Source: Rhodocollybia butyracea
Lineage: Eukaryota; Basidiomycota; Agaricomycetes; Agaricales; Omphalotaceae
Length of the DNA: 64,000 nucleotides
Reading direction: 5' to 3'
Assembly (NCBI GenBank): GCA_015501585.1
Contig: JADNRY010000227.1
Coordinates: 35,170 to 99,169, forward strand
Shown here: one piece after another, positions 10,341 to 21,521 of the stretch
Numbering within the stretch: position 1 is the stretch's first letter
Layout of the letters: every line of letters starts with the position of its first letter
The notes under the pieces: model-generated
The model's database searches: none
The model's input: only the letters and a program-made list of their open reading frames with translations
Told to the model about the DNA's origin: nothing
Program-made: the position numbers and the translations under genes

Positions 10341-11730
10341 TGTAAAGCCCCTGGGCTGTGAGGCAAAGGGGCTGAGAGCGGGCTAGCTGATATAGCAAGA
10401 TAAGAGCGGGTAAGGCTGAAAGCTTAGCTGATAGCAGCTAAAAGAGTCCTTAAATCCCACCAAGTGCACACAACCCAATGCTATTGAGAGTACACACGAA
10501 GGGGCAGGAAGGAAAGGAACTAAAAGATTACATAATAAGCGCTATTGATAATAACCAAAGCGGCGCCAATTCCGTAGCCGTTACACTCTCCCCCACTAGA
10601 CCAAACCATGGTCTACCAACCAGACAAGGCTGTGAAATTTTTCTAAATTTTCTAAGTCATCCAACATCAACATCAACGCAATGGAGAGATGAGAAAAGGA
10701 AATAAGTTAAAAGCGAGTCCAAATCCATGCTGAAGATCACATCCTGTCATAGACAATGTCACCACTTACTGGGCGGAATACGGAGGTAAAGGTGGTGTGG
10801 ACAAAGGTGTCACAGAATAGTAATCCAGCAACACTCGTATGCCACATAGGACAAAGGCGTCTCCAGATACTCCTTCTGAAACACATGTATGCCTCAAGCC
10901 AAGGTGTTTCACTGTGGAACACACATAGGCCCCAGAGCTAAACTTTGTAGTTCCAAGCTGGGCGCAGTGAACACTGGGCCATAAGAAGATGTGGTGTCAC
11001 TGGTGGGATTAGGAGGACTACCATGATGAGAATGGTAGCAGAGAAGGGAGAATGAAACATAATAAAGAAGGACCAGAAGGCTGACTGTACAGGTGCAGCA
11101 AGCAAGATGACAGGAGGCTGAGGGACATAGGGCTGAAAAGGAAGTCATAGAGGACATAGACTATGCCAATAGGATATCCAGAATGGAGAGACAGAGGAGA
11201 AGCATAGTTGGGAGTCAGTTATCAGTGATGGTAATAAATGTCAGAGACCATATCGTTGAAACGAAAACGTCGTAACAACAAATGGGAGACGGCGTTCGAA
11301 AGCGATGAGGCGGGGCTTTCAAACGAGTCCTGGGTCAAACGAAATGACCGCGCGGTTCCCGAGATATGGGTGACACATCATAAGATGAAGGCAAAAATGT
11401 CGAGGGGAATACCTCCGGATCGCGGAGACGGAATAGGACGGTTGATAGCGCGATAGAGAGCGGCGAACGAGGGCTTTTTAGCGTACTAAACATCATGGAC
11501 CCGAACCAAGAACTCCCCCAATGACAGACTACCTGTCTGACCCAACACCTAGCTCCTGCTTCCCCAACACTCCTGTAACAGCAAAGGTCCAAGGAAAAGG
11601 CCAGATGCCACCTGTTGATGTGTGCTATGCTCAACAGGCAAGCTTTGAGGCTTTTGGAATGTGCAAAAAAGATTACATAATAAGCGCTATTGATAATAAC
11701 CAAAGCGGCGCCAATTCCGTAGCCGTTACA
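10341..11730. mobile_element. defective LTR element, TSD GTTCA
   Basis: GTTCA flanks both ends (10336-10340 and 11731-11735). The left LTR-like part 10341-10585 starts TGTAAAGCCCC and ends GTAGCCGTTACA. The same last 60 bp (from attacataataagcgct) recur at 11668-11730 as the right end. The upstream part of the right LTR does not match the left one, so the element is rearranged or chimeric. The ~1.1 kb between carries only short ORF pieces (11238-11456, 11335-11784 on the other strand) without motifs. Related to the short LTR at 1097-1248 by its ends. Confidence 0.6.
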
Positions 11731-11735
11731 GTTCA

Positions 11736-12484
11736 GCCTTACTTTGCTCCCCCGGATTCGATCTTTTAACGCTAATACAATCATCTATCAATGAGGCCCC
11801 TCAATCTACCATCCACCAGGATCTGGAACATCCCCATCTTCTTTTCTTACAATGCCCAGTCCCCAGTCCCAGTCCCAACGTAACTGCTTGTTATTGCCAG
11901 ATGATTGTGGACAAATCTACAGCTGTATCTCGACGCTTAGTTTTGTACTCCGCCGTAGATGAATTACTTACATAGTTGAATTAAGTAGAGTTATCGGATC
12001 ACTCTGTAAGTAACTGAAAAAATTGTATTGATGTACAAAAAAGCATTTGACGATCAAGCGGGTAGCAAAGTGGGAATGGGTTCAAAACAGTCAGCGCATA
12101 CTTTAACGCCAACCTTCGGATTTAAAGGATTAGCTCAGTAACAACATCGACAATATAAGACGGTTTACCATTTACGCTGATGGAATACCGAGACAGACTT
12201 CGCGATGAAAAGAGCCTTCTACTTCTTGTCTACAGTCAGCGCATACTTCTACTTCTAGAAACAACGTATTAGCAAGGAGCTTTAGGAAGTTCAATAAAAC
12301 AACTTGCCATCCAAGTCGATGGGATCATCAGCGGTGTTACCTGGGGGGCCACATTGGAGGCGGCCGTATGCATAAAGGAAGCCAATGAATGTACCCGTTG
12401 CAAGGAACGATGTTGGCCCATGATCATTATCACTTGGTTATCTGGGCCAATTCCAGCGCCGGGGATATCCTGAATCAAGCGAAA
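11736..12484. other. intergenic, no gene supported
   Basis: AT-rich sequence between two transposons. It contains a short near-direct repeat (acagtcagcgcatact at about 12090 and 12233). No ORF worth calling. Confidence 0.4.
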
Positions 12485-12486
12485 TA

Positions 12487-12743
12487 CTGTATAATTACGA
12501 CCAGATGATCGCAGGGGGTTTATGCGTTACGCATTGATTTTGGCGAACATGATGATCGCGCCCCAAAACTATGCGTTACGCATTGCCTTTTGAATTGGCG
12601 GGCCGCAGGCCCGCCCAAAAATTTTTATGTTTCCACTGTTACACGATGATCAAACCCCTCTGTTACGCGTTACGATTGCCAAATTGGCAAAGATTGTCGG
12701 GTTGCGTTACGCATTACGCGATCATCTGGTCATAATTATACAG
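12487..12743. mobile_element. Tc1/mariner-like MITE (257 bp)
   Basis: Terminal inverted repeats of 26 bp begin CTGTATAATTACGACC, with one mismatch between ends, and TA lies at both borders (12485-12486, 12744-12745). The inside is built of repeated near-palindromes (ATGCGTTACGCAT and variants, four copies) and a GC-rich central palindrome around ggcgggccgcaggcccgcc. No coding capacity, hence non-autonomous. The TA duplication and short TIR point to the Tc1/mariner superfamily. Confidence 0.85.
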
Positions 12744-12839
12744 TAGCTCTTTAATTTGATCAGTAACAAATCCAACCGTCTCAGTATCTGAAAACTTACC
12801 CGCTTTAGTAAGGGAATATTTGGTCCCTAAGTTGCTGAA

Positions 12840-13735
12840 TTAAAATGGCGAGGTCGATGGCGGTAAAGTGCGTGAATATCCCCGCAGAGGTCTCTGTAAG
12901 TAGGCCTCCGTAAGATACCGCAAGAAGATGACAGAGAACTTACTGGATTCGTCGTAAAGAATTACTCCCTTAAAACCTACCGTTGCATCCTTCAAGCCGG
13001 TGAAGAATGAGACGATATCTACACGAAAGTAAGCAACAGAAACTAAGTATAGAACATTCACTTACCGTCATCACTCGCATCAGGTAGCAAAGGGTCATTG
13101 ATTTCACAGGGTGGCCTTGTGAAGTACGCCCCGCTCGGAACGTCTGATTGAAGATCGTTGGGAGGACTTGGAGCTGGCGGAGGTGGAGTATTTGCCAAAG
13201 TCAGGGATCGTTTGCGCCGTTTGGTAGGGCTTGATTCCGTTGCTGAATTGACAGAGTGATGTTTATGCAATGCGGGCAGAGATGGGTAGGGATTACAGCA
13301 CTTATCCTGGTCATCAAGGTGCTTGGAAAGCAAAGGAGCGTAGAGGTCGTCGAGTTTCACTAGAAAGACTGTTAAAAACATTTTAGAGAGAAAAGCAATA
13401 AGACTTACAATAAAGGGCGCATCTGTGGTTGAATTGCATGTGTTACAGCGAAGGAAGCAGACCGAGCAATGCTTGTTTTCACTGGTTGCATCAACCTGCT
13501 AGGCATTGACGCGTAACTTATGTCTGCAAAAAAATATTTAATTCACCCGATTTTTGCATTTCGACAACTTGTTCGGGAGTTGCGGCAGGCCAGCGGTAGA
13601 TCTTGGACTAGAACAACCAAATAACACGTCAAAAGACTGATAAATGACGGGGAAGGTAGAGGATACTTACTAGGGGAAGTTGATGGCCTTGCCGTTCTCA
13701 TCAAAAGCACTGATAAAGCCATCAGCGCGAGTCAT
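12840..13735 (-). pseudogene. small multi-exon gene or remnant, unrecognised
   Basis: Minus-strand pieces look coding and are separated by short introns. They are MTRADGFISAFDENGKAINF (ATG at 13733-13735), then KIYRWPAATPEQVVEMQK (~13555-13610), then a Cys-rich KHCSVCFLRCNTCN (~13440-13500), then a Ser/Pro/Lys/Arg-rich stretch with a nuclear-signal-like PTKRRKRS (13058-13370). A final exon reads DIVSFFTGLKDATVGFKGVI (12840-13030). The phases do not all join cleanly: the junctions near 13675 and 13375 leave the wrong frame, so it may be a decayed gene. The Cys spacing might bind a metal. I do not recognise the family. Confidence 0.45.
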
Positions 13736-13920
13736 GGATCCTGAAAGCGACGATAAGTAAAAGCAGAAATGAGAGAGAAAGAGAAAGGAAAGAATGGGCA
13801 AAATAGTGCCCCAAATGACGGTCATAAAAAGCTGTCTAGGCATTTCTTTCGCCGGTATCAGGCCCTTAGGTTGCAATAAGTTTCATGATGGCTGATAGGG
13901 TTATATTTTGTGATATCCTA

Positions 13921-14998
13921 CACTGCGGGGGTTACCCGATAATCAGACCCAGAAAGTGCTGAGAAAATGCTAGGAATAGGTGACAATATCCTCGGCTATT
14001 CTTGAATGGAAATTTCTGTATAAGTATGAATGCATTCTGTAATTATTATTATGAGCATATTCAAGGACATCTGCAAAACCTGGGACGAGCTTTGGCTGCT
14101 CTGGAGCACTCTGGAGCGCTCCAAAGCTGTCAAAGCTGTCAAAGCAACCCAGAGCACTTCAGAGTGCTCTACAGCGAGTACCCTTGCTCTGAGATGCTTT
14201 GGACTGAATAGCAACTGAATACAACTGCTTTGATCAAAACCCAGGTTTTTGCAGATGGATTTTTCTAACTAGTTCTTGTACAACCTTGAAGTTATTATTC
14301 TGAATAGCTCTATGTGTAAAACTTTGAGTATCCTACAGCAGAATGTCCTGTGAAATTTCTTCATAAAATGACATAGATTATAGCAAGAGTAGTTAGATTA
14401 ATCTTCACATAAGTCTAGATTACCACTGCCATCTCTACCTAGAGATTAGCCGGAGGTTACAGTGAGATTATGAAAGATATTCACATAGTAATATGGACCA
14501 GAAAACTAAAGATTTTCTTGAAATAATCTGCGCGTGGAAAGCATGAGGTTTTTTGAAATAAACTGGCTCGGATTATATGTACCAGATGTCTAGACATCTC
14601 GGCGTCAATGATGTCTGGACATCAGGATGTCTTAGAATCAAAACATCTTGGATGTATGTGTGACATCTGCTATATGGCATAGAGATCACAGTTTACGGGT
14701 GTGAGGAGAATCAATGTCACATATCCTGATGTCTAAGATCGTCCGAACATCATCAACACCAAGATGTCTGGACATCCGGATACTCAAAGTTTTACACATA
14801 GAGCTGTTCAGAATAATAACTTCAAGGTTGTACAAGAACTAGTTAGAAAAATCCTTGAATATGCTTATAATAATAATCACAGAATGCATTCATACTTATA
14901 CAGAAATTTCCATTCAAGAATAGCCGAGGATATTGTCACCTATTCCTAGCATTTTCTCAACACTTTCTGGGTCTGATTATCGGGTAACCCCCGCAGTG
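13921..14998. mobile_element. CACTA-like non-autonomous element (CACTG ends)
   Basis: Ends are CACTGCGGGGGTTACCCG and its complement, flanked by CTA on both sides (13918-13920 and 14999-15001). The CACTG termini plus a 3-bp TSD are the signature of the CACTA (EnSpm) superfamily. The terminal inverted repeats run for more than 200 bp: 13921-14067 continued at 14258-14335, against 14777-14998. They are interrupted on the left by the nested MITE. The ~440-bp centre (14336-14776) is rich in dispersed ATGTC/GACAT boxes and has no transposase. Confidence 0.85.
14068..14257. mobile_element. MITE nested in the CACTA-like element
   Basis: The 190-bp segment has 18-bp inverted ends, CATCTGCAAAACCTGGG against CCCAGGTTTTTGCAGATG. 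The inner sequence gagcgctccaaagctgtc and repeats of caaagctgt are shared with the insert in the DUF6535 intron at 29653-29815. The interruption of one TIR arm of the host element but not the other proves it is an insertion. GA flanks both sides. Confidence 0.8.
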
Positions 14999-15001
14999 CT
15001 A

Positions 15002-16390
15002 GAAGCTTCCTGTCTATCAAAGGCTTTGCGGTGAAAGAGGGGAGAGCGCACAAACCTGATTGAGCGATTCACGCGACGCGACGACTTTCCGCCCGGAACG
15101 GAATCGGAAAGAAATAAGCGCCAAAAAGATAATGCGTAGCTCTTATGCGATCCCCGACTCTGACCGAAGGGAAGGGAGGGTCTTGTAGGTGCCAATTGAG
15201 TGTTGGATTCTTCAAAAACCGCCAGATCGGGTAGTTCTTTCCCACCTGATCTTCAGCCGCCGTGCCAGTTGTTTCATGTCGAGCCGCTATGCCGGCTAGT
15301 CTGTTTTTCGATGATCTCCATCATAACCATGAATGTTTTGGATAACTGCCGGGAGGCTCATGCCCAATTAGGCTATGCGGGCGCACATGACCTACCGGCA
15401 TCACCAAGGCATGGCAATTCTTCTCGTTCCTCGTACTTCCCCTCTTTTGAGCTTGCTTTCACAATTTATAATTCACTCTTCTGAACAATCTTGAAACAAA
15501 CCGCTCGGCATATGTAATTGAAAGGAATATCCCTTTCTGGGATATATCCGGAACGAGCTCTCCATTTGTGATAAACCCAACCAATACTAATAGGTTTTCA
15601 AGTTGAGCCGTACCGAGTAAGCGCTTGCGCGCTTACTCTACTTCCGTCGTTCCGACCAAGTTCCGACTCTCCCGAGTATTCCTGCTATTTCTAGGGAATC
15701 AATGCCATTTCTTAAACAATCAGTGTATGTACATCAACTCTCTAATGAGCAGCATTGCACTCCATTATCCTGTCAACTTCTACATGTTTAAGTAAATGAT
15801 TATACTTAGCCTTAGAGTGATTCATAACTCTCTACTACTGTATGATTACAACTGTTTCTCGGCTTAGCAGTATCTTATCCCACTTATTGTGGCAGGTAGT
15901 TGCCCGGTTGTACCAGTGCCTTCAGACAAATTATCCTCTATTGGAAGTACTTTAATTACCTCAGCGCTAGGTGTTTGGTTGTTTTGCAGTCTTACATATA
16001 TGCATTTGATTACCTAGGACATGACACTAGCTAGATCAACCACCAAGTTTAAAAGGACGCAACAGTTGCGCAACAGCAAGCAATGAGTACAACAATAAGT
16101 CTGGCACACAATGGGATGCAACTCATAAATGTCTCAGTGGAGTGCATCTCGAGAGCAAAACTAAGGGTGATGATACATCAAGAAGTCCGATGCACATTGG
16201 GATATAACTGATACATGAGAGTGAAGAATGCAAGCATAAAACATTTCAAGAGCAAAGGATATAAGGTCAGTTTTCATCATTTAATGTACTTTGTGATCAA
16301 AATACATTGATTCTACTGACCTGATGTACTTTGAGCAAGTATTTCTACTGCATGTATGTACATGTCTCTCTGTGTTCTTCTTCTTCTGTA
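15002..16390. other. intergenic, no gene supported
   Basis: A 94-codon ORF at 15200-15484 has no recognisable domain. A perfect inverted repeat gagtaagcgc/gcgcttactc lies at 15617-15639. From about 16080 begins a repeat (gggatgcaactgatacatga) that recurs near 17930. Confidence 0.4.
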
Positions 16391-16395
16391 CTTGG

Positions 16396-17240
16396 TGTTG
16401 TGATAGGCTCCTGAGGGTAAAAAGGCGGCAACGAGTATATTCCGTTTGTCCTCTCCGTGACGGTCAGAAGAGAGAGACAAACGGATGCAGAAGCATCCGC
16501 TGACTACAGTTTTGTACCTACGTAAGATTACGAGCTTGGAATGACAAATCCCAAATCCAACATGCCCCCACAAGCGAAGTAATCTGTAATAACCATAACA
16601 CAGCAAGCCTTCAAAAAAGTGAATCATGACATTCTCGTAGTCAGTGACTCAAAACAGTCTCAATAAGTTGTAGGCGTCCTCATAATCGGTCCTCGGCAAC
16701 TTGATCAGTTCCGGGCATCCTCATACTTGACCCTCGGCAACTCAAATCAATCCTCGGTTGAGTGGTAGACATTCTTGTAGTCGACAACTCAAATCAAGGT
16801 AAATCCAGGAGTAGTAGGCGTTCTCGTAGCCAACAACTCGAATAGGGGTGTCCAATCATCAATGGACCTCGAAGGTATTTATAATGGTCTCCACAGACCA
16901 ACGATGGTATCACAAGAATGTCGGCATCCAGAAAATACGGCTGGACAGTATTTGAGTGACAAGAAAGCGACGAGCATGATAGGAGCCTCATCAAGCAGAA
17001 TAGGGGCTTCATCAAGCGCCCTTCGGCAGTGGTGTATTGTATACTAGCCCACCAGACAGCTAGGATCCGTTTGTGTTGTGATAGGCTCCTGAGGGTAAAA
17101 AGGCGGCAACGAGTATATTCCGGTTGTCCTCTCCGTGACGGTCAGAAGAGAGAGACAAACGGATGCAGAAGCATCCGCTGACTACAGTTTTGTACCTACG
17201 TAAGATTACGAGCTTGGAATGACAAATCCCAAATCCAACA
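16396..17240. mobile_element. complete miniature LTR element (TRIM), TSD CTTGG
   Basis: Two direct LTRs of 167 bp (16396-16562 and 17074-17240) start TGTTGTGATAGG and end AAATCCAACA. They differ by a single base that I can see (ccgtttg versus ccggttg). CTTGG lies at 16391-16395 and 17241-17245. The 511-bp interior carries repeats of cctcggcaactcaaatcaa type and no open frame. The whole 845-bp element fits a terminal-repeat retrotransposon in miniature, mobilised in trans. The near-identical LTRs mean a recent insertion. Confidence 0.92.
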
Positions 17241-17263
17241 CTTGGGGCTTGACTTGGGGCAAA

Positions 17264-17470
17264 CTTGGGGTCACATCTTGTTCCTTTATCCTACATTATT
17301 TGCTGTTGCTCTAGTCCTTACTAGCTCTTATTTCTTATACTGATTATGTATAACTGATCATTAACTTTCACTAGCACTGGATTGACTTCATTTGAGTGCA
17401 GATAAATGATAAGATCCGACGGATGACAAAGTCATGTGCGAAAACATGAGCGCCAAAGTCGCGTCGCGTC
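17264..17470. repeat. left arm of a large inverted repeat
   Basis: Pairs with 19395-19548 and, beyond an LTR insertion, 20390-20610 on the other strand. Shared blocks include aactgatcattaactttcac, ggggtcacatcttg and the gcgacg/cgtcgc boxes. Identity is imperfect, so it is an old duplication or the ends of an old element. Confidence 0.55.
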
Positions 17471-17899
17471 GCATACCAGGAAGCGAGCAAATATCACTGA
17501 AGCCTCTGTCCTTGATTCTTGCAAAGAGATGATGGCTGCTGAATACTTCATCCATTGTCTCATCTAGCCGTCACTGAGATTGATTTGGCTGAAGCCTTGA
17601 AGACCCTCAAAGAGAAAGCCACTGCTTTTAATGCCCTCCCTTTATGTTTGGGCAGAGCTCAGATGGCCGATCAGGTCAAGGCCAATGTTAATCTCCCAAG
17701 CGCTAGCCATAGAAATACAAGCCTGTGAACTCACTGACGAGGTTGAAGAGACCTTTCCAGCTGTGTGGAAAGCTATTGGGGAGGCTTGCAATGCCGCCGA
17801 GACATAAATTGTAACAATAGTATTGGAAATGAGCACATACGAACTGCCCACGGCTTGCGAGTTGGGGAACACTGTAAACATTTGTAGCATAAGCGGTGG

Positions 17900-18200
17900 T
17901 GGTACTGCAAGAAGTCCGACTCTGTGCAATGGGATGCAACTGATACATGAGAGTGAAGAATGCGAGCAATGAGCATAAAACATTTCAAGAGCAAACAAGC
18001 CCAATACTACTAAGTTGGGGCAGCATGAGCAGCATCGGCAGCGGCTGCTACATGCTGTATCTGCCAGGATTTGGAGCGACACGAGCGATCAACATAAGAG
18101 GAGCGCTTGAGCCATTCCGAGTGACGGGTGTTTCTTCAACGACGGCGCTATCTTGCTGCCGGAGAACAAATCGCGCGAGCATGTGACAATCATGTGCTCC
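17900..18200. repeat. dispersed repeat X, copy 1
   Basis: Shares blocks with 18430-18591 plus 18825-18860 (ggcagca...ctacatgctgtatctgc, gaggagcgcttgagccatt, cttcaacaacggc). Its start also matches 16150-16260. The second copy is split by the LTR-B insertion at 18592-18824. Confidence 0.6.
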
Positions 18201-18591
18201 GGCGCTTAATCGTTCCGTTGGATCATTATCTATCTCTGCCTGTCAGTATCCAATTATGGCATCTAATAGCATCTAATGCACACCTAGTCAGAGTCAAAAG
18301 ACTAGTACATGCTTTTGAATGTCTACAATGCCAACAAAGTACACAAACAAAGTACATTTTTTGATCTAAAGTAGGATGTACCCGAACACCGAAGTATGAT
18401 CAATAGGCCTCTTTAAATGATGAAAACCGACGTCATAAAAGGAGTCCAATACTAAGCTGGGGCAGTAGCATGATTGGGAGCAGTGTTGGAGGTGGCTTGC
18501 TACATGCTGTATCTGCTGAAATTTCTGTGCGGCACAATTTATTGACGTGGTTGAGGCAAGGTTGAGGGAGGAGCGCTTGAGCCATTCTGTG

Positions 18592-18824
18592 TGTTGTATT
18601 TGCGCCGATCGGATATGATACAACTCCGACTGTACTTATTAATCATTACTTATCCGGTTACTGATACTTTGTATGTACCGGACCACCTTAGTAATATTTA
18701 CTACAGTACACAGTATATAAGGCCTTCTCTGAGGCCAGTATCTATAGTGCTCAATCTAGTCTCTTCTGTCTCTCAAGCCTCATGGCTTATTCAGTCCCTG
18801 CGCGAGGCCCGAGTATTTACAACA
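18592..18824 (+). mobile_element. LTR family B, solo LTR, TSD CTGTG
   Basis: The 233-bp segment begins TGTTGTATTT and ends TATTTACAACA, with CTGTG at 18587-18591 and 18825-18829. A TATA-like agtatataaggcc lies near 18713. It splits repeat X. A second copy in opposite orientation is at 19549-20389. Confidence 0.9.
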
Positions 18825-19627
18825 CTGTGTTCCTTCAACAACGGCACTATACTCCCTCTATCAGAGGATGTTCTTTTGGTGAGTTCTTCCCCAGATTTGT
18901 CCAGACAATTCTCTGGGTGTTCTCCAGGAGTCTCCAGGTTTATTGTCACCAGCCTGGACCCATCCTCTGGGCCTCTCACTTGGACATTTGAAGTTGTAGC
19001 ATATTTATCCACAGGTGGAGTGATAAACTGACTTCTCTCTATCCTAACTCTGCCAGGTATGTTCTCATATCATGCATATCATCCGTTTGACAATATTCCT
19101 TACAGTTTCTTGATTATTGCTATGCCAGTAATTATTGTAGCAGCTCTTTTTGTGTCTGGGAGTCCCACACATAGTTTTTCAACCATTTCCTGCTTCCTAT
19201 TCCTATTTTCTATCTACTCCTGTACTCTTGTTTCTTTGCACCTTGCTCAATAAATCCCAGCGTCACCTCCTCAACGCGGCTGCTTTTTCAACTAATCACA
19301 CAGTGATTTTTCTTGAATAGTGCCCACAGCTGGTTAGCAATCCATACCAGGGGCCAAGTTTCTCTTTGTAATTGTGAGAAGTACTGGAATTTGTTCACTC
19401 CCTGTGCATGCGACGCAAACGTGACTTTATCATCTGTTGGATCATATCATTTATCTGCACTCAAACATTGCTCAAACAAAGTCAATCAAGCGCTAGTGAA
19501 AGTTAATGATCAGTTAAGCATAGTCAGTAGCAGAAATAAGAGTAAGCATGTTGTAAATACTCGGCGCAGGGAACTGAATAAGCCGTGAGGCTTGAGAGAT
19601 AGAAGATAACTGGATAACTATAGATAC

Positions 19628-19874
19628 TGTTGTAGTTGCCGATCCGACGATGACATCATGTCAATCCGGTACTAATTCTCTTCCGACATTGCTTACTGAT
19701 GTACTTACTAATACTTACCAAGGTAGTAGAACCTCGTAGATTACTCTAGAATAGCTATGCTGTAGTATATAAGGCCTACCTCCAAGGCCAAGTAGTATAA
19801 CAGTTATCTTCTCTTATCCCTCATTGCCTGAGCCTCACAGCTCTGAGTCCCCACTGCGCCGGATACCTACGACA
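19628..19874 (+). mobile_element. LTR family A, solo LTR, TSD GATAC
   Basis: The 247-bp segment begins TGTTGTAGTTGCCGATCC and ends GGATACCTACGACA, with GATAC on both sides (19623-19627, 19875-19879). A TATA-like agtatataaggcc lies at about 19766. The same family is at 61504-61750 and 61878-62136. Confidence 0.92.
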
Positions 19875-19936
19875 GATACTGGCCTCAGAGAAGGCCTTAT
19901 ATACTGTGTACTGTAATAAATACTACTAAGGTGGTC

Positions 19937-20299
19937 CATCAGGAAAAGCCATTTTTGCCTAGGTGACCCCAGAGTGGCCTAAAGCAAACTAGGTGACCTA
20001 TGAATCCTATGGCATCCTAGGAATTTGGGCTCGTCCCTTGCCAGTCAAGGCTCTTGAGGATTCCCTAGGGTATCCTAGGCAAACCCAGGGCAAGCCTAGG
20101 TTTGCCCAGGTTTGCCCAGGTGTTCCCCAGGTGTCACCTGGGCAAGCCTGGGCAAACCTAGGCTTGCCTAGGGAATCCTCAAGAGCCTTGACTGGCAAGG
20201 GACGAGCCCAAATTCCTAGGATGCCATAGGATTCATAGGTCACCTAGTTTGCTTTAGGCCACTCTAGGGTCACCTAGGCAAAAACGGCTTTTCCTGATG
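19937..20299. mobile_element. near-perfect 363-bp palindrome (foldback element)
   Basis: The two halves are reverse complements almost to the centre, so both strands encode the same open frame. Ends are CATCAGGAAAAGCC and GGCTTTTCCTGATG. The inside is dense in CCTAGG and tttgcccagg units. Comparison with intact LTR-B shows a clean insertion that duplicated at most TC. There is no coding role; the ORFs on the two strands are a by-product of the symmetry. Confidence 0.88.
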
Positions 20300-20744
20300 T
20301 CTGGTACATACAAAGTATCAGTAACTGGATAAGTTATGATTAATAAGTACAGTCGGAGTTGTATCATATCCAATTGGTGAAATACAACAAAGCAAGTACT
20401 AGATTACTGTACCATTTCGAGCAGCTCGTACGTCACAGGTCACACCCGTTTCCGAAAACCCCGCCATTATTTTTCTTTTGAATTTTGAGATTTTTTTGGA
20501 TTTAATTTTTTGGGTATTTACATCATGTGAGTACAAACTGATCGAAATGGTACAGCAACAGGAAATACTATAAGATGAACAAAAGATGAAGGGGCAAGAT
20601 GTGACCCCAAGTACATTTGTCTTGTAGTCGGGGATTGCTGCGCAGCAGCGTTAAGGATGCTTACATAAAGTTTGTGGCGACTGCAGATTTTCCGAATATT
20701 AAGCACTCGTGCATCGGTTACTTTTACTGAGACAAATGTATAGA

Positions 20745-21170
20745 TTTTCAAAATCCTTCGTTTGAAACGATCCATCCATTTGAATAATTGTAAACTACTA
20801 CCGATACATTAACCTCATTACACCGGAAATTCTTGAACGTCACTTCGACAGTTCGACTGACCGTTTCTCTTTTTACAAAAAATCCGTCGTAGCAGTAAGT
20901 AATGGATCTAATCTGTCCCTCTGGCACCTGAGTTTCCACGTCAACCACAGTGTGGGTATGCTCCAGCAGAGCGCGGGTTCCAATGAGTAAGTCCTGGAAT
21001 TGATGAGACTATGAACTTCTGTAATATCGGATACTCACATGCACGCGATCCCCATTGTCAGGTATTAACGTGATTTGCTTCAATCCTGGAATGCATCCGA
21101 TGACTACTGCATTGAAAGGTTCATGACTACGAATTCGTTCACAAGAGCAAGTGTAAATGATGAGTTAGTG
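20745..21170 (-). pseudogene. short spliced gene fragment, unrecognised
   Basis: Two minus-strand stretches join across a 60-nt-class intron (about 20999-21035, GTGAGT...CCAG). The first encodes FNAVVIGCIPGLKQITLIP, the second DLLIGTRALLEHTHTVVDVE then SYCYDG-like sequence to NYSNGWIVSNEGF and stop near 20745. The amino-acid texture is protein-like (beta-rich). No upstream start is visible: stops precede 21170 and the F-box duplicate begins at 21340. Probably a 5'-truncated remnant. Family not recognised. Confidence 0.4.
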
Positions 21171-21521
21171 CCAGAGTTGGCACTAAATTCCTGATGAAGC
21201 TGATGTTCTACGAAGTTTTGTTGGGCCTAACGGTGAGTTCATCAACCTTTCAATGTAGAGGACCAAACCATGAAAGTGTCCTCAGGGCCACACGTCATGC
21301 CCAGCAAGCTACGTCGAAAAAACCCCCACAAGGGGATCGCTAGTGAATGAAAGAGTTTGTGTATTTCGTATTTCATTTCGTATTTCATTTCATTGTCGGG
21401 ATAAGGCACCTGCGGTACTTCGAGGAGCTTTCTGCAAATGTACTACATGGAAAACACTAATTTCGAGTTTTAAGTATAGCATACACGAGCGCGCCGCTGA
21501 AAGCTGAAACACTTACACTTC

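Larger units (their letters stand above)
19549..20389 (-). mobile_element. LTR family B, solo LTR with two nested insertions
   Basis: Minus-strand LTR-B with AAGCA at both borders (19544-19548 and 20390-20394). Its 228 bp of own sequence are split by LTR-A (19628-19874) and by the 363-bp palindrome (19937-20299). Comparison with the intact LTR-B at 18592-18824 shows both insertion points to the base. Confidence 0.9.

Noticed and set aside
15200..15484. 94-aa ORF
   Set aside because: No recognisable feature and no splice structure; surrounded by repeats.
19993..20243. Identical 78-aa proteins on both strands
   Set aside because: A by-product of the near-perfect palindrome; no start context or homology.
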